Assembly (NCBI GenBank): GCA_028685945.1
Contig: JAQUCZ010000006.1
Span: 1-19,007 of the forward strand
Reading direction: 5' to 3'
DNA: 19,007 nucleotides
Origin: Sulfurimonadaceae bacterium
GTDB taxonomy: Bacteria; Campylobacterota; Campylobacteria; Campylobacterales; Sulfurimonadaceae
Shown here: positions 1 to 6,747 of the stretch, piece after piece
How the letters are laid out: every line of letters begins with the position of its first letter
How positions within the stretch are numbered: the stretch's first letter is position 1
The notes under the pieces: model-generated
The model's input: the letters and a program-made list of their open reading frames with translations, nothing else
What the model was told of the DNA's origin: nothing
Database searches by the model: none
Translations under genes and position numbers: made by a program

Positions 1-440
1 CTCCGCACCTAACTCCAAAGGGATTCGGGAGATTTTATAATCTACATGCCAAAGCCTCTTTTTATTTTACCCAATATCGCGATTCCTTTAGCGTCTATGT
101 GGAGAACCTCGAAAAACTAGACGTATCGCAAATCCGAGAGATTGAGCGGTTCATACACGAGCGCAAAGGGGTGTTCGACTTTCAAACATACACGTTCGTT
201 ATTCAAAAAAGAATAGAGTTTGAGGAGTTTTGCATGCTTCTTAACCACCTTGGAATCGAGGCGACATGCCAAGAGAATTTTGCAAAACCCCACCCCTCAA
301 GTGCGAAAATAGAGTTCGGAAAATATAAGGGCGCACAGCTTTGCGAACTACCCGACGAGTATTTAGAGTGGCTAAAAAGAAACTACCGAGGCGGGCAAAG
401 AGAAGTTATTGAAGAGGAATACCGTCGAAGAAATCTTTAA
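1..440 (+). CDS. 3' end of a gene with a C-terminal DUF3820/ExoX-like segment (5' truncated)
   Basis: The frame beginning at base 3 is open without a stop back to the window edge, so the gene starts upstream. The GTG at 99 is an internal codon rather than a convincing start, because no ribosome binding site precedes it. The visible 145 residues are mostly charged helical sequence followed by a compact C-terminal segment, FGKYKGAQLCELPDEYLEWL. This resembles the FGKY(R/K)GK...YL.WL signature of DUF3820 proteins and of the tail of exodeoxyribonuclease X. No catalytic motif is visible in the retained part, so the enzyme class, if any, must lie upstream. Two copies of the CATGCCAA repeat fall inside it (45-52 and 265-272). 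Function unknown; a nucleic-acid-associated role is only an inference from the tail. Confidence 0.7.
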   Translation, partial: PHLTPKGFGRFYNLHAKASFYFTQYRDSFSVYVENLEKLDVSQIREIERFIHERKGVFDFQTYTFVIQKRIEFEEFCMLLNHLGIEATCQENFAKPHPSSAKIEFGKYKGAQLCELPDEYLEWLKRNYRGGQREVIEEEYRRRNL

Positions 441-441
441 A

Positions 442-458
442 TGTTTCAAAATGAAACA
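442..458. repeat. Perfect inverted repeat TGTTTC-AAAAT-GAAACA
   Basis: Six-base arms (442-447 and 453-458) flank a five-base AAAAT centre, directly after the stop codon of the upstream gene and about 70 bp before the acnB -10 box. It could be an operator for a dimeric regulator of acnB, or simply part of the adjoining hairpin. The arms resemble those of parS, but the total length is 17 rather than 16 bp and the central CG is missing. Confidence 0.4.
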
Positions 459-475
459 CAAAAGCTTTTTTGTGT
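456..475 (+). terminator. Hairpin between the DUF3820-like gene and acnB
   Basis: An 8-bp perfect stem, ACACAAAA (456-463) with TTTTGTGT (468-475), has loop GCTT and starts 16 bp after the upstream stop. It is AU-rich and has no T-run immediately after it (the sequence continues GTGAAAAAAAG), so termination by the classical intrinsic mechanism is doubtful. It overlaps the right arm of the preceding inverted repeat. Confidence 0.3.
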
Positions 476-519
476 GTGAAAAAAAGTAACACTTGTGTTT
501 TTCATCCCGTTTATTAGGT

Positions 520-525
520 TATAAT
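520..525 (+). promoter_or_regulatory. Probable sigma-70 -10 box (TATAAT) for acnB
   Basis: A perfect TATAAT lies 30 bp upstream of the acnB ATG, followed by T-rich sequence, with no clear TTGACA at -35. Campylobacterota sigma-70 promoters usually lack a conserved -35 hexamer, so this is a reasonable housekeeping promoter. An AGGA ribosome binding site at 544-547 fixes the start at 556. Confidence 0.6.
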
Positions 526-555
526 TTTTCAAATCTAGAACATAGGATATGAAAC

Positions 556-3108
556 ATGGCATTTATTGAAGAGTACAAAAAACATATCGCCGAGAGGGAA
601 GCCCTAGGCGTTCCGCCGCTTCCACTTTCTGCAGAACAAGTTGCTGCATTAGTAGAGATGATTAAAGCAGGTCAAGGGGATATGGCACAAAACGTCGATC
701 TTCTTGCAAACCGCGTAAATCCGGGTGTTGACGACGCTGCATACGTCAAAGCTGCTTTCTTAAACGACGTAGCATCGGAAAAAATCAAAGTAGATGCTAT
801 CGCTCCGCAAAAAGCTATCGAGATTATGGGATTGATGCTTGGAGGCTACAACGTCAGACCGATTATCGACGGACTAAAATCAAGCAACAATGCGGTTGTA
901 GAAGCTTCAAAAGAGGCACTTAAACATACCCTTCTCGTGTACGATGCGTTTAACGACGTAGAAGAATTGCACAAAGCGGGTAATGCTGCCGCTACCGAAG
1001 TTATGACTTCATGGGCAAACGGCGAGTGGTTTACAAGCAAACCTGCACTTGCAGAAGAGATTACCTTAACGGTATTTAAAGTTCCGGGCGAGACAAATAC
1101 GGATGACCTCTCCCCTGCATCTGAAGCGTTTACACGTTCGGATATCCCTTTACATGCCAACTCTATGCTTGTAGCAAAAATGGACAATCCGATCGCTACA
1201 ATCAACGAGCTCAAACAAAAAGGGCATCCGCTTGCGTACGTGGGTGACGTTGTAGGAACGGGTTCTAGCCGTAAATCGGGTGTAAACTCCGTACAGTGGC
1301 ATATGGGTGAAGATATTCCGGGCGTACCTAACAAACGTACGGGCGGCGTAGTGATCGGCGGTATCATCGCACCTATTTTCTTTGCAACTTGTGAAGACTC
1401 GGGAGCTCTTCCTTTAGAGATGGATGTTACGCAAATGGAGACGGGAGACGTTATCACACTTTACCCGTACAAAGGGGAAGCGCATAAAAACGGAAAATGT
1501 GTAGCAACGTTTAAACTTAACCCGAATACCATCACGGATGAAGTGCGTGCAGGCGGACGTATCCCGCTTATTATCGGTCGCGGTTTAACGACAAAAGCAC
1601 GTGCGGTTCTTGGCATGGGCGCAACCGATCTTTTCTTGGCACCTGAACAACCTGCCGACAACGGTAAGGGGTACACGTTGGCACAAAAAATGGTGGGACG
1701 CGCATGCGGCGTAGCGGGGATCAAACCGGGCGTGTATTGCGAGCCTGTTACATCAACCGTAGGAAGCCAAGATACAACGGGACCTATGACGCGTGATGAG
1801 ATTAAAGAGCTTGCGGCACTCGGCTTCTCGGCTGATTTGGTAATGCAGTCATTTTGTCATACGGCGGCATATCCAAAACCGTCCGATATTAAAATGCACC
1901 ACACGTTGCCTGATTTTATCTCAAATCGCGGCGGTATTTCGCTTCGTCCGGGTGATGGGGTTATCCACTCGTGGTTAAACAGAATGGTTCTTCCCGATAC
2001 CGTAGGAACGGGTGCGGACAGCCACACGCGTTTTCCTATCGGTATATCTTTCCCCGGCGGTTCCGGAATCGTTGCGTTTGCTGCGGTAACGGGATCTATG
2101 CCTTTGACGATGCCTGAGTCGGTACTTGTACGCTTTAGCGGTGAATTGCAACCGGGTATTACGTTGCGTGACCTTGTAAATGCAATCCCGCACCAAGCGA
2201 TCAAAGAGGGTCTTTTGACGGTTGAGAAAAAAGACAAGAAAAATATCTTCAACGGTCGTATTTTAGAGATCGAAGGGTTGCCGCAACTTAAATGTGAGCA
2301 AGCATTCGAGCTTTCCGATGCTTCGGCTGAGAGAAGTGCGGCTGCATGTACCGTAAAACTTGATAAAGAGCCTGTAATCGAGTACATCAAATCTAACATC
2401 GTTCTTTTAGAGCAAATGATCGAATCGGGATACGAAGATAAACGTACAATCGCTAGAAGAATCGAAAAAATGAAAGAGTGGTTGGCAAATCCGACTCTTA
2501 TGGAAGCGGATAAAGATGCGGAATACGCAGCGATTATCGAGATCGATCTTAATAAAATCACGGAGCCTATCTTGGCATGTCCGAACGATCCGGATGATGT
2601 TGCTACGCTTTCGGAGATTTTAGCTTCTAACCGCCCGACAAAAATCGACGAAGTATTCGTAGGTTCTTGTATGACTAACATCGGTCACTACCGTGCACTC
2701 GGTGAGGTTTTAAAAGGCGAGGGTGCCGTTCCTGCACGTCTATGGGTATGTCCTCCTACACGTATGGATGAGACGCAGCTCACAGAAGAGGGGTACTACG
2801 CAATCTACGGAACCGCAGGTGCTAGAACTGAAGTTCCGGGATGCTCACTCTGTATGGGGAACCAAGCGCGTGTTGCAGACAACGCGGTGGTATTCTCGAC
2901 TTCAACGCGTAACTTCGATAACCGTCTCGGAAAAGGGGCGCAGGTGTATCTAGGTTCTGCAGAACTTGCAGCGGTTTGTGCAATGCTCGGACGCCTTCCG
3001 ACGGCTCAAGAGTACAACGAGATCGTACCGAAGAAAATAGCAGGTAAAGAAGCAAATATCTACAAATATTTGAACTTTAACCTTATCCAAAACTACAAAC
3101 TCGGTTAA
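556..3108 (+). CDS. acnB: Aconitate hydratase B / 2-methylisocitrate dehydratase
   Basis: An 850-residue protein, close to the usual ~860 of AcnB, which reversibly isomerises citrate and isocitrate in the cytoplasm using a [4Fe-4S] cluster. The domain order is typical of type B: an N-terminal helical HEAT-like region, then the swivel domain (around residues 165-400, with TDDLSPASEAF and VGTGSSRKSGVNS), then the catalytic domains. Cluster ligands are visible as Cys705 in GSCMTNIGH and Cys763/Cys766 in CSLCMGN. The start at 556 has AGGA eight bases upstream. The gene stands alone, between a TATAAT promoter and a strong downstream hairpin, about 11.5 kb from the other TCA-cycle genes in this window. 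AcnB apoprotein in other bacteria can bind mRNA when iron is low; nothing here tests that. Three copies of the TTGGCATG repeat lie in the gene (1153, 1610, 2572). Confidence 0.97.
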   Translation: MAFIEEYKKHIAEREALGVPPLPLSAEQVAALVEMIKAGQGDMAQNVDLLANRVNPGVDDAAYVKAAFLNDVASEKIKVDAIAPQKAIEIMGLMLGGYNVRPIIDGLKSSNNAVVEASKEALKHTLLVYDAFNDVEELHKAGNAAATEVMTSWANGEWFTSKPALAEEITLTVFKVPGETNTDDLSPASEAFTRSDIPLHANSMLVAKMDNPIATINELKQKGHPLAYVGDVVGTGSSRKSGVNSVQWHMGEDIPGVPNKRTGGVVIGGIIAPIFFATCEDSGALPLEMDVTQMETGDVITLYPYKGEAHKNGKCVATFKLNPNTITDEVRAGGRIPLIIGRGLTTKARAVLGMGATDLFLAPEQPADNGKGYTLAQKMVGRACGVAGIKPGVYCEPVTSTVGSQDTTGPMTRDEIKELAALGFSADLVMQSFCHTAAYPKPSDIKMHHTLPDFISNRGGISLRPGDGVIHSWLNRMVLPDTVGTGADSHTRFPIGISFPGGSGIVAFAAVTGSMPLTMPESVLVRFSGELQPGITLRDLVNAIPHQAIKEGLLTVEKKDKKNIFNGRILEIEGLPQLKCEQAFELSDASAERSAAACTVKLDKEPVIEYIKSNIVLLEQMIESGYEDKRTIARRIEKMKEWLANPTLMEADKDAEYAAIIEIDLNKITEPILACPNDPDDVATLSEILASNRPTKIDEVFVGSCMTNIGHYRALGEVLKGEGAVPARLWVCPPTRMDETQLTEEGYYAIYGTAGARTEVPGCSLCMGNQARVADNAVVFSTSTRNFDNRLGKGAQVYLGSAELAAVCAMLGRLPTAQEYNEIVPKKIAGKEANIYKYLNFNLIQNYKLG

Positions 3109-3111
3109 ACC

Positions 3112-3141
3112 CTACAAAGAGGAGAGTTCTCCTCTTTGTAG
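3112..3141 (+). terminator. Strong hairpin after acnB
   Basis: Arms 3112-3125 and 3128-3141 are a 14-bp perfect inverted repeat separated by only GT, so in RNA the stem would open to a loop of about six bases. It begins three bases after the acnB stop. Downstream sequence is pyrimidine-rich (CTTTCTTTTTTCTCTTTC) but there is no immediate T-run. It probably serves as a terminator and/or 3'-end stabiliser of the acnB mRNA. Confidence 0.7.
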
Positions 3142-3285
3142 TCTCTCCGTAAACTTCTTTCTTTTTTCTCTTTCTTTATAAATCACTTTTCTTTTTGAAT
3201 AAACTCTTATCAATTTAAAATAATAGTAAAAATTAATTTTATGTATCAAAAAGTTATCAAAATACATGCTTAATAATAAAAAATG

Positions 3286-3314
3286 TTATTTTTTAAGTAA
3301 TCATTAAAAAATAA
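3286..3314. repeat. 11-bp inverted repeat TTATTTTTTAA upstream of the cytochrome gene
   Basis: TTATTTTTTAA (3286-3296) and its exact reverse complement TTAAAAAATAA (3304-3314) are separated by GTAATCA. It sits 42-70 bp before the cytochrome start, inside the 214-bp AT-rich intergenic region. It may be an operator or upstream promoter element. At this AT content such dyads also arise by chance, so weight is moderate. Confidence 0.35.
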
Positions 3315-3329
3315 GCTGATAATATAAAC

Positions 3330-3346
3330 TTATACAAAATGTATAA
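3330..3346. repeat. Inverted repeat TTATAC-AAAAT-GTATAA overlapping the cytochrome ribosome binding site region
   Basis: Six-base arms (3330-3335, 3341-3346) flank the same AAAAT centre as the dyad at 442-458, and its right arm runs into the AAAGGA Shine-Dalgarno of the cytochrome gene. It could act as an operator or as a small mRNA hairpin that controls access to the ribosome binding site. The upstream segment 3142-3329 also holds ATGTAT/ATACAT arms (3241-3246, 3262-3267) and TATAAA-like -10 candidates near 3322, none decisive. Confidence 0.35.
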
Positions 3347-3355
3347 AGGAAGTGT

Positions 3356-4120
3356 ATGAATCGCTTGAAGAAAATTGCAATGGTTGCAATACTCGGTTTG
3401 TTAAATGTAGGTGCCTATGCGGCAGGACCACACGACGGGGTAACGTGTTTGGGATGTCACTCGGCTCACTTTGCGGTAGATCATAAAATCTTTGCCGTTA
3501 AAAATACGAATCAAAAAAATCCGTTAACCAAAAAGTCGTTTGACAAATTGGTTGCGAAAAACTGTTTGGGTTGCCACCAGTTGGCGGAATACGGCGGAGC
3601 GGGCGTAAAACCGATCCATATGCATACGACGCATCCGATCGGTATGGTACCGAATCCAAAAATTGCATCGGTTCCTAAGAATATGCTAAAAGACGGTAAG
3701 CTCGACTGCGTAAGCTGTCACGAAGCGCACCCTTCAAACAAAAACTTTATGTATTTGCGTGTCGATACGGGTGCTACGGGTGAGAATATCCAAAAACTTT
3801 GTGCTGCATGCCATGATGCAAAAGTCGATTACGATTCCGTCGGTATCAAAAAGATACAAGATATCAAAATCTTTAGTGCCATGGATCAAGAAAAAGGTTC
3901 AGGTTTCTTTATGAGAGACGAAGTTCGTATCGAAAACCAAACACCTGAGTATGTTAAACCGCTCGGTAAGTTGCCTGAGAACGATTTGGCGCCGAACTAT
4001 ACGGCACAACCTGACTGGGTATATGCACCTGAGATCAATCCGCAAGCTGAGCTCAATAAAGAGATCGAAGCAAGAGAGAAACAGTCTGCAAAACCGAAAG
4101 AAACTCCTAAAGTCAAGTAG
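3356..4120 (+). CDS. Periplasmic tetrahaem cytochrome c (CXXCH repeats)
   Basis: A 254-residue protein with a Sec signal peptide (basic MNRLKK, hydrophobic core, likely cleavage after AYA at residue 22). Four haem c attachment motifs follow: CLGCH (31-35), CLGCH (70-74), CVSCH (118-122) and CAACH (149-153). Extra histidines (SAH, HMHTTH, EAH) are candidate distal ligands. Spacing and composition fit the doubled-CXXCH/NapC-NrfH-like periplasmic electron carriers common in Campylobacterota. Residues after about 155 carry no haem motif and end in a Lys/Glu/Pro-rich tail. The start follows AAAGGA (3345-3350). The gene is monocistronic, with its own terminator and a long AT-rich upstream region, so its expression is probably regulated separately. 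Redox partner and electron acceptor cannot be told from sequence. Confidence 0.88.
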   Translation: MNRLKKIAMVAILGLLNVGAYAAGPHDGVTCLGCHSAHFAVDHKIFAVKNTNQKNPLTKKSFDKLVAKNCLGCHQLAEYGGAGVKPIHMHTTHPIGMVPNPKIASVPKNMLKDGKLDCVSCHEAHPSNKNFMYLRVDTGATGENIQKLCAACHDAKVDYDSVGIKKIQDIKIFSAMDQEKGSGFFMRDEVRIENQTPEYVKPLGKLPENDLAPNYTAQPDWVYAPEINPQAELNKEIEAREKQSAKPKETPKVK

Positions 4121-4134
4121 TTTCTTCCCTCGCA

Positions 4135-4169
4135 ACCTTTCGCTTACAAAAGCGAAAGGTGCACTTTTT
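4135..4169 (+). terminator. Intrinsic terminator of the cytochrome gene
   Basis: Stem ACCTTTCGCTT (4135-4145) pairs perfectly over 11 bp with AAGCGAAAGGT (4150-4160), loop ACAA, followed after GCAC by TTTTT (4165-4169). It starts 15 bp after the stop codon. Classic rho-independent structure. Confidence 0.85.
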
Positions 4170-4215
4170 ACGATAATTTTTTAGATTCCTTCCCGACTTT
4201 TCTTGCAAATTTTAC

Positions 4216-4221
4216 TATAAT
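4216..4221 (+). promoter_or_regulatory. Probable -10 box (TATAAT) for the receiver-GGDEF-EAL gene
   Basis: A perfect TATAAT lies 90 bp upstream of the ATG at 4311, just after the cytochrome terminator, with no obvious -35. It is immediately followed by ATGGCATG (4223-4230), a one-mismatch copy of the TTGGCATG repeat near the expected transcription start. Other AT-rich -10-like strings occur between 4260 and 4300. The gene's ribosome binding site is AGGA at 4300-4303. Confidence 0.45.
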
Positions 4222-4310
4222 CATGGCATGTGTATTTATTATTTTAAATTTTTAACAAAAATAATGATAAAATTGTGATTTATGATTAAATGATATTTTA
4301 GGATTAAGCA

Positions 4311-6056
4311 ATGGCTGAACTTAGAGAACTTGTAGAATATTCGGATAAATTATCACTCCTTTATATAGACGAAGATAAAGAGTTCTTGCACAATATTTCG
4401 GAAATTTTGAAAAAAGTGTTTCTTAAACTCGACGACGCAAGTGACGCTACGACGGGGATGGGATATGCGAAACTCAACAGATACGACTTGATTATTGTCG
4501 ATTCTGCATCAAGCGTTATGAGTATAGACCAACTCGTAAAAAACCTTCAGACAGTCAACAGATACCAAGATATTATCGTCGTAGCAAAAAATCTCGGCGA
4601 ACAAAAGATGTTGGAACTTTACGGACTCGGCGTTCAAGCAATCGTAAGCAAACCTTTAAAAATATCTCTTTTACTCGATGCAATTTTAAAAATAACCTCC
4701 AAGATTGCTCACGAAAGGGAGTTTTTGACCGCCGAGATAGAGAAACTCAACGAAAATTTGCTTTACGAGCGCAAAAGAATCGGTCGTTTTATGGTAAACG
4801 AAAAAAAACTTACCGACAAGATAGAAACCTATGAAAACAACATCAATTTTAATAAAAATATTTACGAACTGACAAGACTGCCGAGCAAATATGCGCTTCA
4901 AAATGCCCTCAACGGCACCCCTCAGTCTTTGCTGTATATCAACATCGATCATTTCGATTTTATCAATTCGATTTACGGCATGGGAAAAGCAAACAAACTT
5001 TTAAAAGAGTGTGCAGTACGGTTAAAAAAATTTATGCCGCAAAATGCAGAGTTGTTCCATATTACCGCTGATGAATTTGTGGTTCTTTTGGATACACCCC
5101 AAGCGGATCAAGACATAATGCTCGCCAAACAGATACAATCGATGTTTAAAGAAGCGCCGCTGGAGTTTGACGAGTTTAGTCATTTTGTAGTATTTTCGAT
5201 AGGGGTCGACAGGGGAAGCGGGAAAATTTTATTTGTCAACGGAAAATCGGCATCGAAAGAGTCGCGATATTTCGGCGGCGATCAGGTGACGCTTTATGAT
5301 CCTCAGTCTGATTACATTAAGCAACAGCGCGAAAACCTTTACTGGATAGAAACACTCAAAAAAGCGTTTGAAGAGAACCGTATAGCAACGTATTACCAGC
5401 CGATCGTAAGCAATACGAATCCGCATGCTTCAAAACATTACGAGGTGCTTTGCCGTTTGATAGACACCGACGGGAAGATCATAGGCGCGGAAAAATTTAT
5501 CCACAGTGCAAAACTCGTGGGGCTTGCTACCCATATTACAAAAACGGTGATCGACAAAACATTCAAGCTTTTTACGTCGAACGATTACAGTTTTTCGCTC
5601 AATATCAGCATGTACGATCTGCATCAAAACTATCTGCTCGAATTTTTACGCTACAAATGTCAAAGATACCAAGTCGAGCCGAGTCGGGTTTATTTGGAGA
5701 TCGTAAAAGACGTTATTTTGGATAAAACCGACACGATAGATCGGCAGATACTCGCTCTTAAAGAAGCGGGTTTTCATATTATTATAGATAACTTCGGTTC
5801 CGATGCGATTATTTATAACCGTATTTTTGAGCTTCAAGCCGAATATATTAAAGTGGACGGTTCTCTGATTAAAGAACTCTCGCAGCAAGGACCTCGAGGG
5901 ATTATTGCAGAGAGTATCATTAAGTTTGCTCGTGAGGGTGGGATAAAAATCATCGCAGAGCATGTGGAAAACGTCGAAATTTACGAGATAGTCAAAGCTC
6001 ACGGCATCGAGTTTTCGCAAGGTTTTGCAATCGCAAAACCGTCGTTGACGCTTTAA
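4311..6056 (+). CDS. Receiver-GGDEF-EAL protein with altered GGDEF and EAL signatures
   Basis: A 581-residue cytoplasmic protein. Residues ~12-130 form a response-regulator receiver with acidic Asp20/Glu21/Asp22, phospho-acceptor Asp64 (LIIVDS) and Lys114 (SKP). Residues ~130-180 look like a coiled-coil linker. A GGDEF domain (~185-330) has the signature as TADEF (252-256), with both glycines lost. An EAL domain (~345-580) reads EVL at 378-380, keeps Asn in SLNIS, Glu in LEIVKD, Lys in IKVDG, Glu in AEHVE and QGF, but has DNFG (493-496) instead of DDFG. The receiver looks phosphorylatable. The cyclase is almost certainly inactive and the phosphodiesterase weakened or inactive, so the protein may act as a c-di-GMP sensor or GTP-regulated effector. 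No histidine kinase gene is adjacent. It converges with lolA with one base between the stops. Confidence 0.9.
   Translation: MAELRELVEYSDKLSLLYIDEDKEFLHNISEILKKVFLKLDDASDATTGMGYAKLNRYDLIIVDSASSVMSIDQLVKNLQTVNRYQDIIVVAKNLGEQKMLELYGLGVQAIVSKPLKISLLLDAILKITSKIAHEREFLTAEIEKLNENLLYERKRIGRFMVNEKKLTDKIETYENNINFNKNIYELTRLPSKYALQNALNGTPQSLLYINIDHFDFINSIYGMGKANKLLKECAVRLKKFMPQNAELFHITADEFVVLLDTPQADQDIMLAKQIQSMFKEAPLEFDEFSHFVVFSIGVDRGSGKILFVNGKSASKESRYFGGDQVTLYDPQSDYIKQQRENLYWIETLKKAFEENRIATYYQPIVSNTNPHASKHYEVLCRLIDTDGKIIGAEKFIHSAKLVGLATHITKTVIDKTFKLFTSNDYSFSLNISMYDLHQNYLLEFLRYKCQRYQVEPSRVYLEIVKDVILDKTDTIDRQILALKEAGFHIIIDNFGSDAIIYNRIFELQAEYIKVDGSLIKELSQQGPRGIIAESIIKFAREGGIKIIAEHVENVEIYEIVKAHGIEFSQGFAIAKPSLTL
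6021..6040. repeat. 8-bp perfect hairpin in the last codons of the GGDEF-EAL gene
   Basis: GGTTTTGC (6021-6028) and GCAAAACC (6033-6040) flank AATC and encode the QGFAIAKP end of the EAL domain. It lies 14-36 bases inside the 3' end, where the gene converges on lolA with no intergenic space. It may slow or end transcripts in either direction, but no T-run follows on either strand. Confidence 0.25.
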
Positions 6057-6057
6057 G

Positions 6058-6576
6058 CTATTCCGAAATAACGTCGAAATCAAGAGGGATCGACGGCTCA
6101 AATAGGGTGAGATCGATTTTTGCGTTTTGTTTTTGCTTTGAAAAAGAGATTTTTATATCGTTTTCAAATTCGTCTTTATAGGAGATTGAAGTAAGTTTTT
6201 CTTCGGATATCTCGATAGTGTAGAGGGTGTTTTTAAAAACGGCTTCGTATTTTCCGGATGCAGTTTGTTTGGCATGTTGCATAATTTGAAAAAAGTCCAA
6301 ATCGCTATCAAGTCGTTTGATAATCACCTGTTCGATCTCCGGTTCTATAATCACCACTTTGTTTTTGTTTACGTAGATATCTTTGAGAACGGGTTCTCTG
6401 TAGTGCCACTTGGCATGTTGGGGCTTTGAGGCGCTCACATAACCTTTATAGAGAAGGGTTTTGTTTTTTTCGTCGGTTACGCTTTGGGTAAATTCCGCCT
6501 CAAACGATTCAAGCATCTCTAGCGAAGCGTGCAGATGGGAGAGAAAAAGCGGCAGAAGAAAGAAAAGAATTTTCAT
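6058..6576 (-). CDS. lolA: Periplasmic outer-membrane lipoprotein carrier LolA
   Basis: A 172-residue protein with an N-terminal signal peptide (MKILFFLLPLFLSHLHA, cleavage probably after residue 17). The mature part fits LolA: an early F.AEFTQ segment, YKGYVSASKP, then KWHYREPV, and a C-terminal run of alternating beta strands. LolA shuttles lipoproteins released by the Lol ABC transporter through the periplasm to the outer membrane. It is shorter and more divergent than the E. coli protein (about 180-200), which is usual for this phylum. A minus-strand TATAAT (6605-6600) and an AAAGG motif precede its ATG. It is divergent from secA, and a LolC-type permease gene, its functional partner, lies just beyond secA. 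Two TTGGCATG copies (6269, 6410) fall in it, each encoding QHAK on the minus strand. Confidence 0.85.
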   Translation of the reverse strand: MKILFFLLPLFLSHLHASLEMLESFEAEFTQSVTDEKNKTLLYKGYVSASKPQHAKWHYREPVLKDIYVNKNKVVIIEPEIEQVIIKRLDSDLDFFQIMQHAKQTASGKYEAVFKNTLYTIEISEEKLTSISYKDEFENDIKISFSKQKQNAKIDLTLFEPSIPLDFDVISE

Positions 6577-6599
6577 ACGGGTACCTTTTTTTTCTTTGA

Positions 6600-6605
6600 A
6601 TTATA
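6600..6605 (-). promoter_or_regulatory. Probable -10 box (TATAAT) for lolA
   Basis: Read on the minus strand, TATAAT lies 24 bp before the lolA ATG (6576). No clear -35. It is followed by AAAAAAAGG, which contains the likely ribosome binding site. Confidence 0.55.
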
Positions 6606-6610
6606 GCCAA

Positions 6611-6633
6611 GAGAGGTTAATTCGTAATCTCTC
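6611..6633. repeat. Dyad between the divergent lolA and secA promoters
   Basis: GAGAGGTTA (6611-6619) and TAATCTCTC (6625-6633) form a 9-bp inverted repeat with one G/T position around ATTCG. It lies just upstream of the lolA -10 box and about 45 bp upstream of the secA -10 box. It is a candidate operator that could coordinate the two envelope genes. Confidence 0.35.
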
Positions 6634-6678
6634 CCGCTCTTAAGGTTTGGCGGTTTATGCGAAATATTATTTTTACTA

Positions 6679-6687
6679 TGCTAGAAT
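6679..6687 (+). promoter_or_regulatory. Extended -10 promoter (TGC-TAGAAT) for secA
   Basis: TGC plus TAGAAT (6682-6687) gives an extended -10 element, with predicted transcription start near 6694 and a leader of about 54 nt to the ATG at 6748. TAGAA (6682-6686) and TTCTA (6691-6695) form a small dyad over the -10 and start region, which could be a repressor site. Confidence 0.5.
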
Positions 6688-6695
6688 AAGTTCTA

Positions 6696-6718
6696 TTTCT
6701 TGGATTTTTCTCAAGAAA
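6696..6718 (+). promoter_or_regulatory. Hairpin in the secA leader
   Basis: TTTCTTG (6696-6702) pairs with CAAGAAA (6712-6718) over 7 bp around a nine-base loop, about 30 nt before the secA start. No SecM-like arrest peptide ORF is visible, so any secretion-responsive control would have to work differently. It may only be leader structure. Confidence 0.25.
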
Positions 6719-6747
6719 AGATAACGATTTTAAAATTAAGGTTGCGG

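Noticed and set aside
442..458. Possible parS (ParB-binding) site, TGTTTC...GAAACA
   Set aside because: Arms resemble parS, but the palindrome is 17 bp with an AAA centre instead of 16 bp with CG, and no parA/parB genes are nearby.
6700..6747. In-frame TTG at 6700 as the secA start
   Set aside because: It adds 16 residues not found in SecA, lacks a ribosome binding site and falls in the leader hairpin. ATG 6748 has AAGG and the conserved N-terminus.
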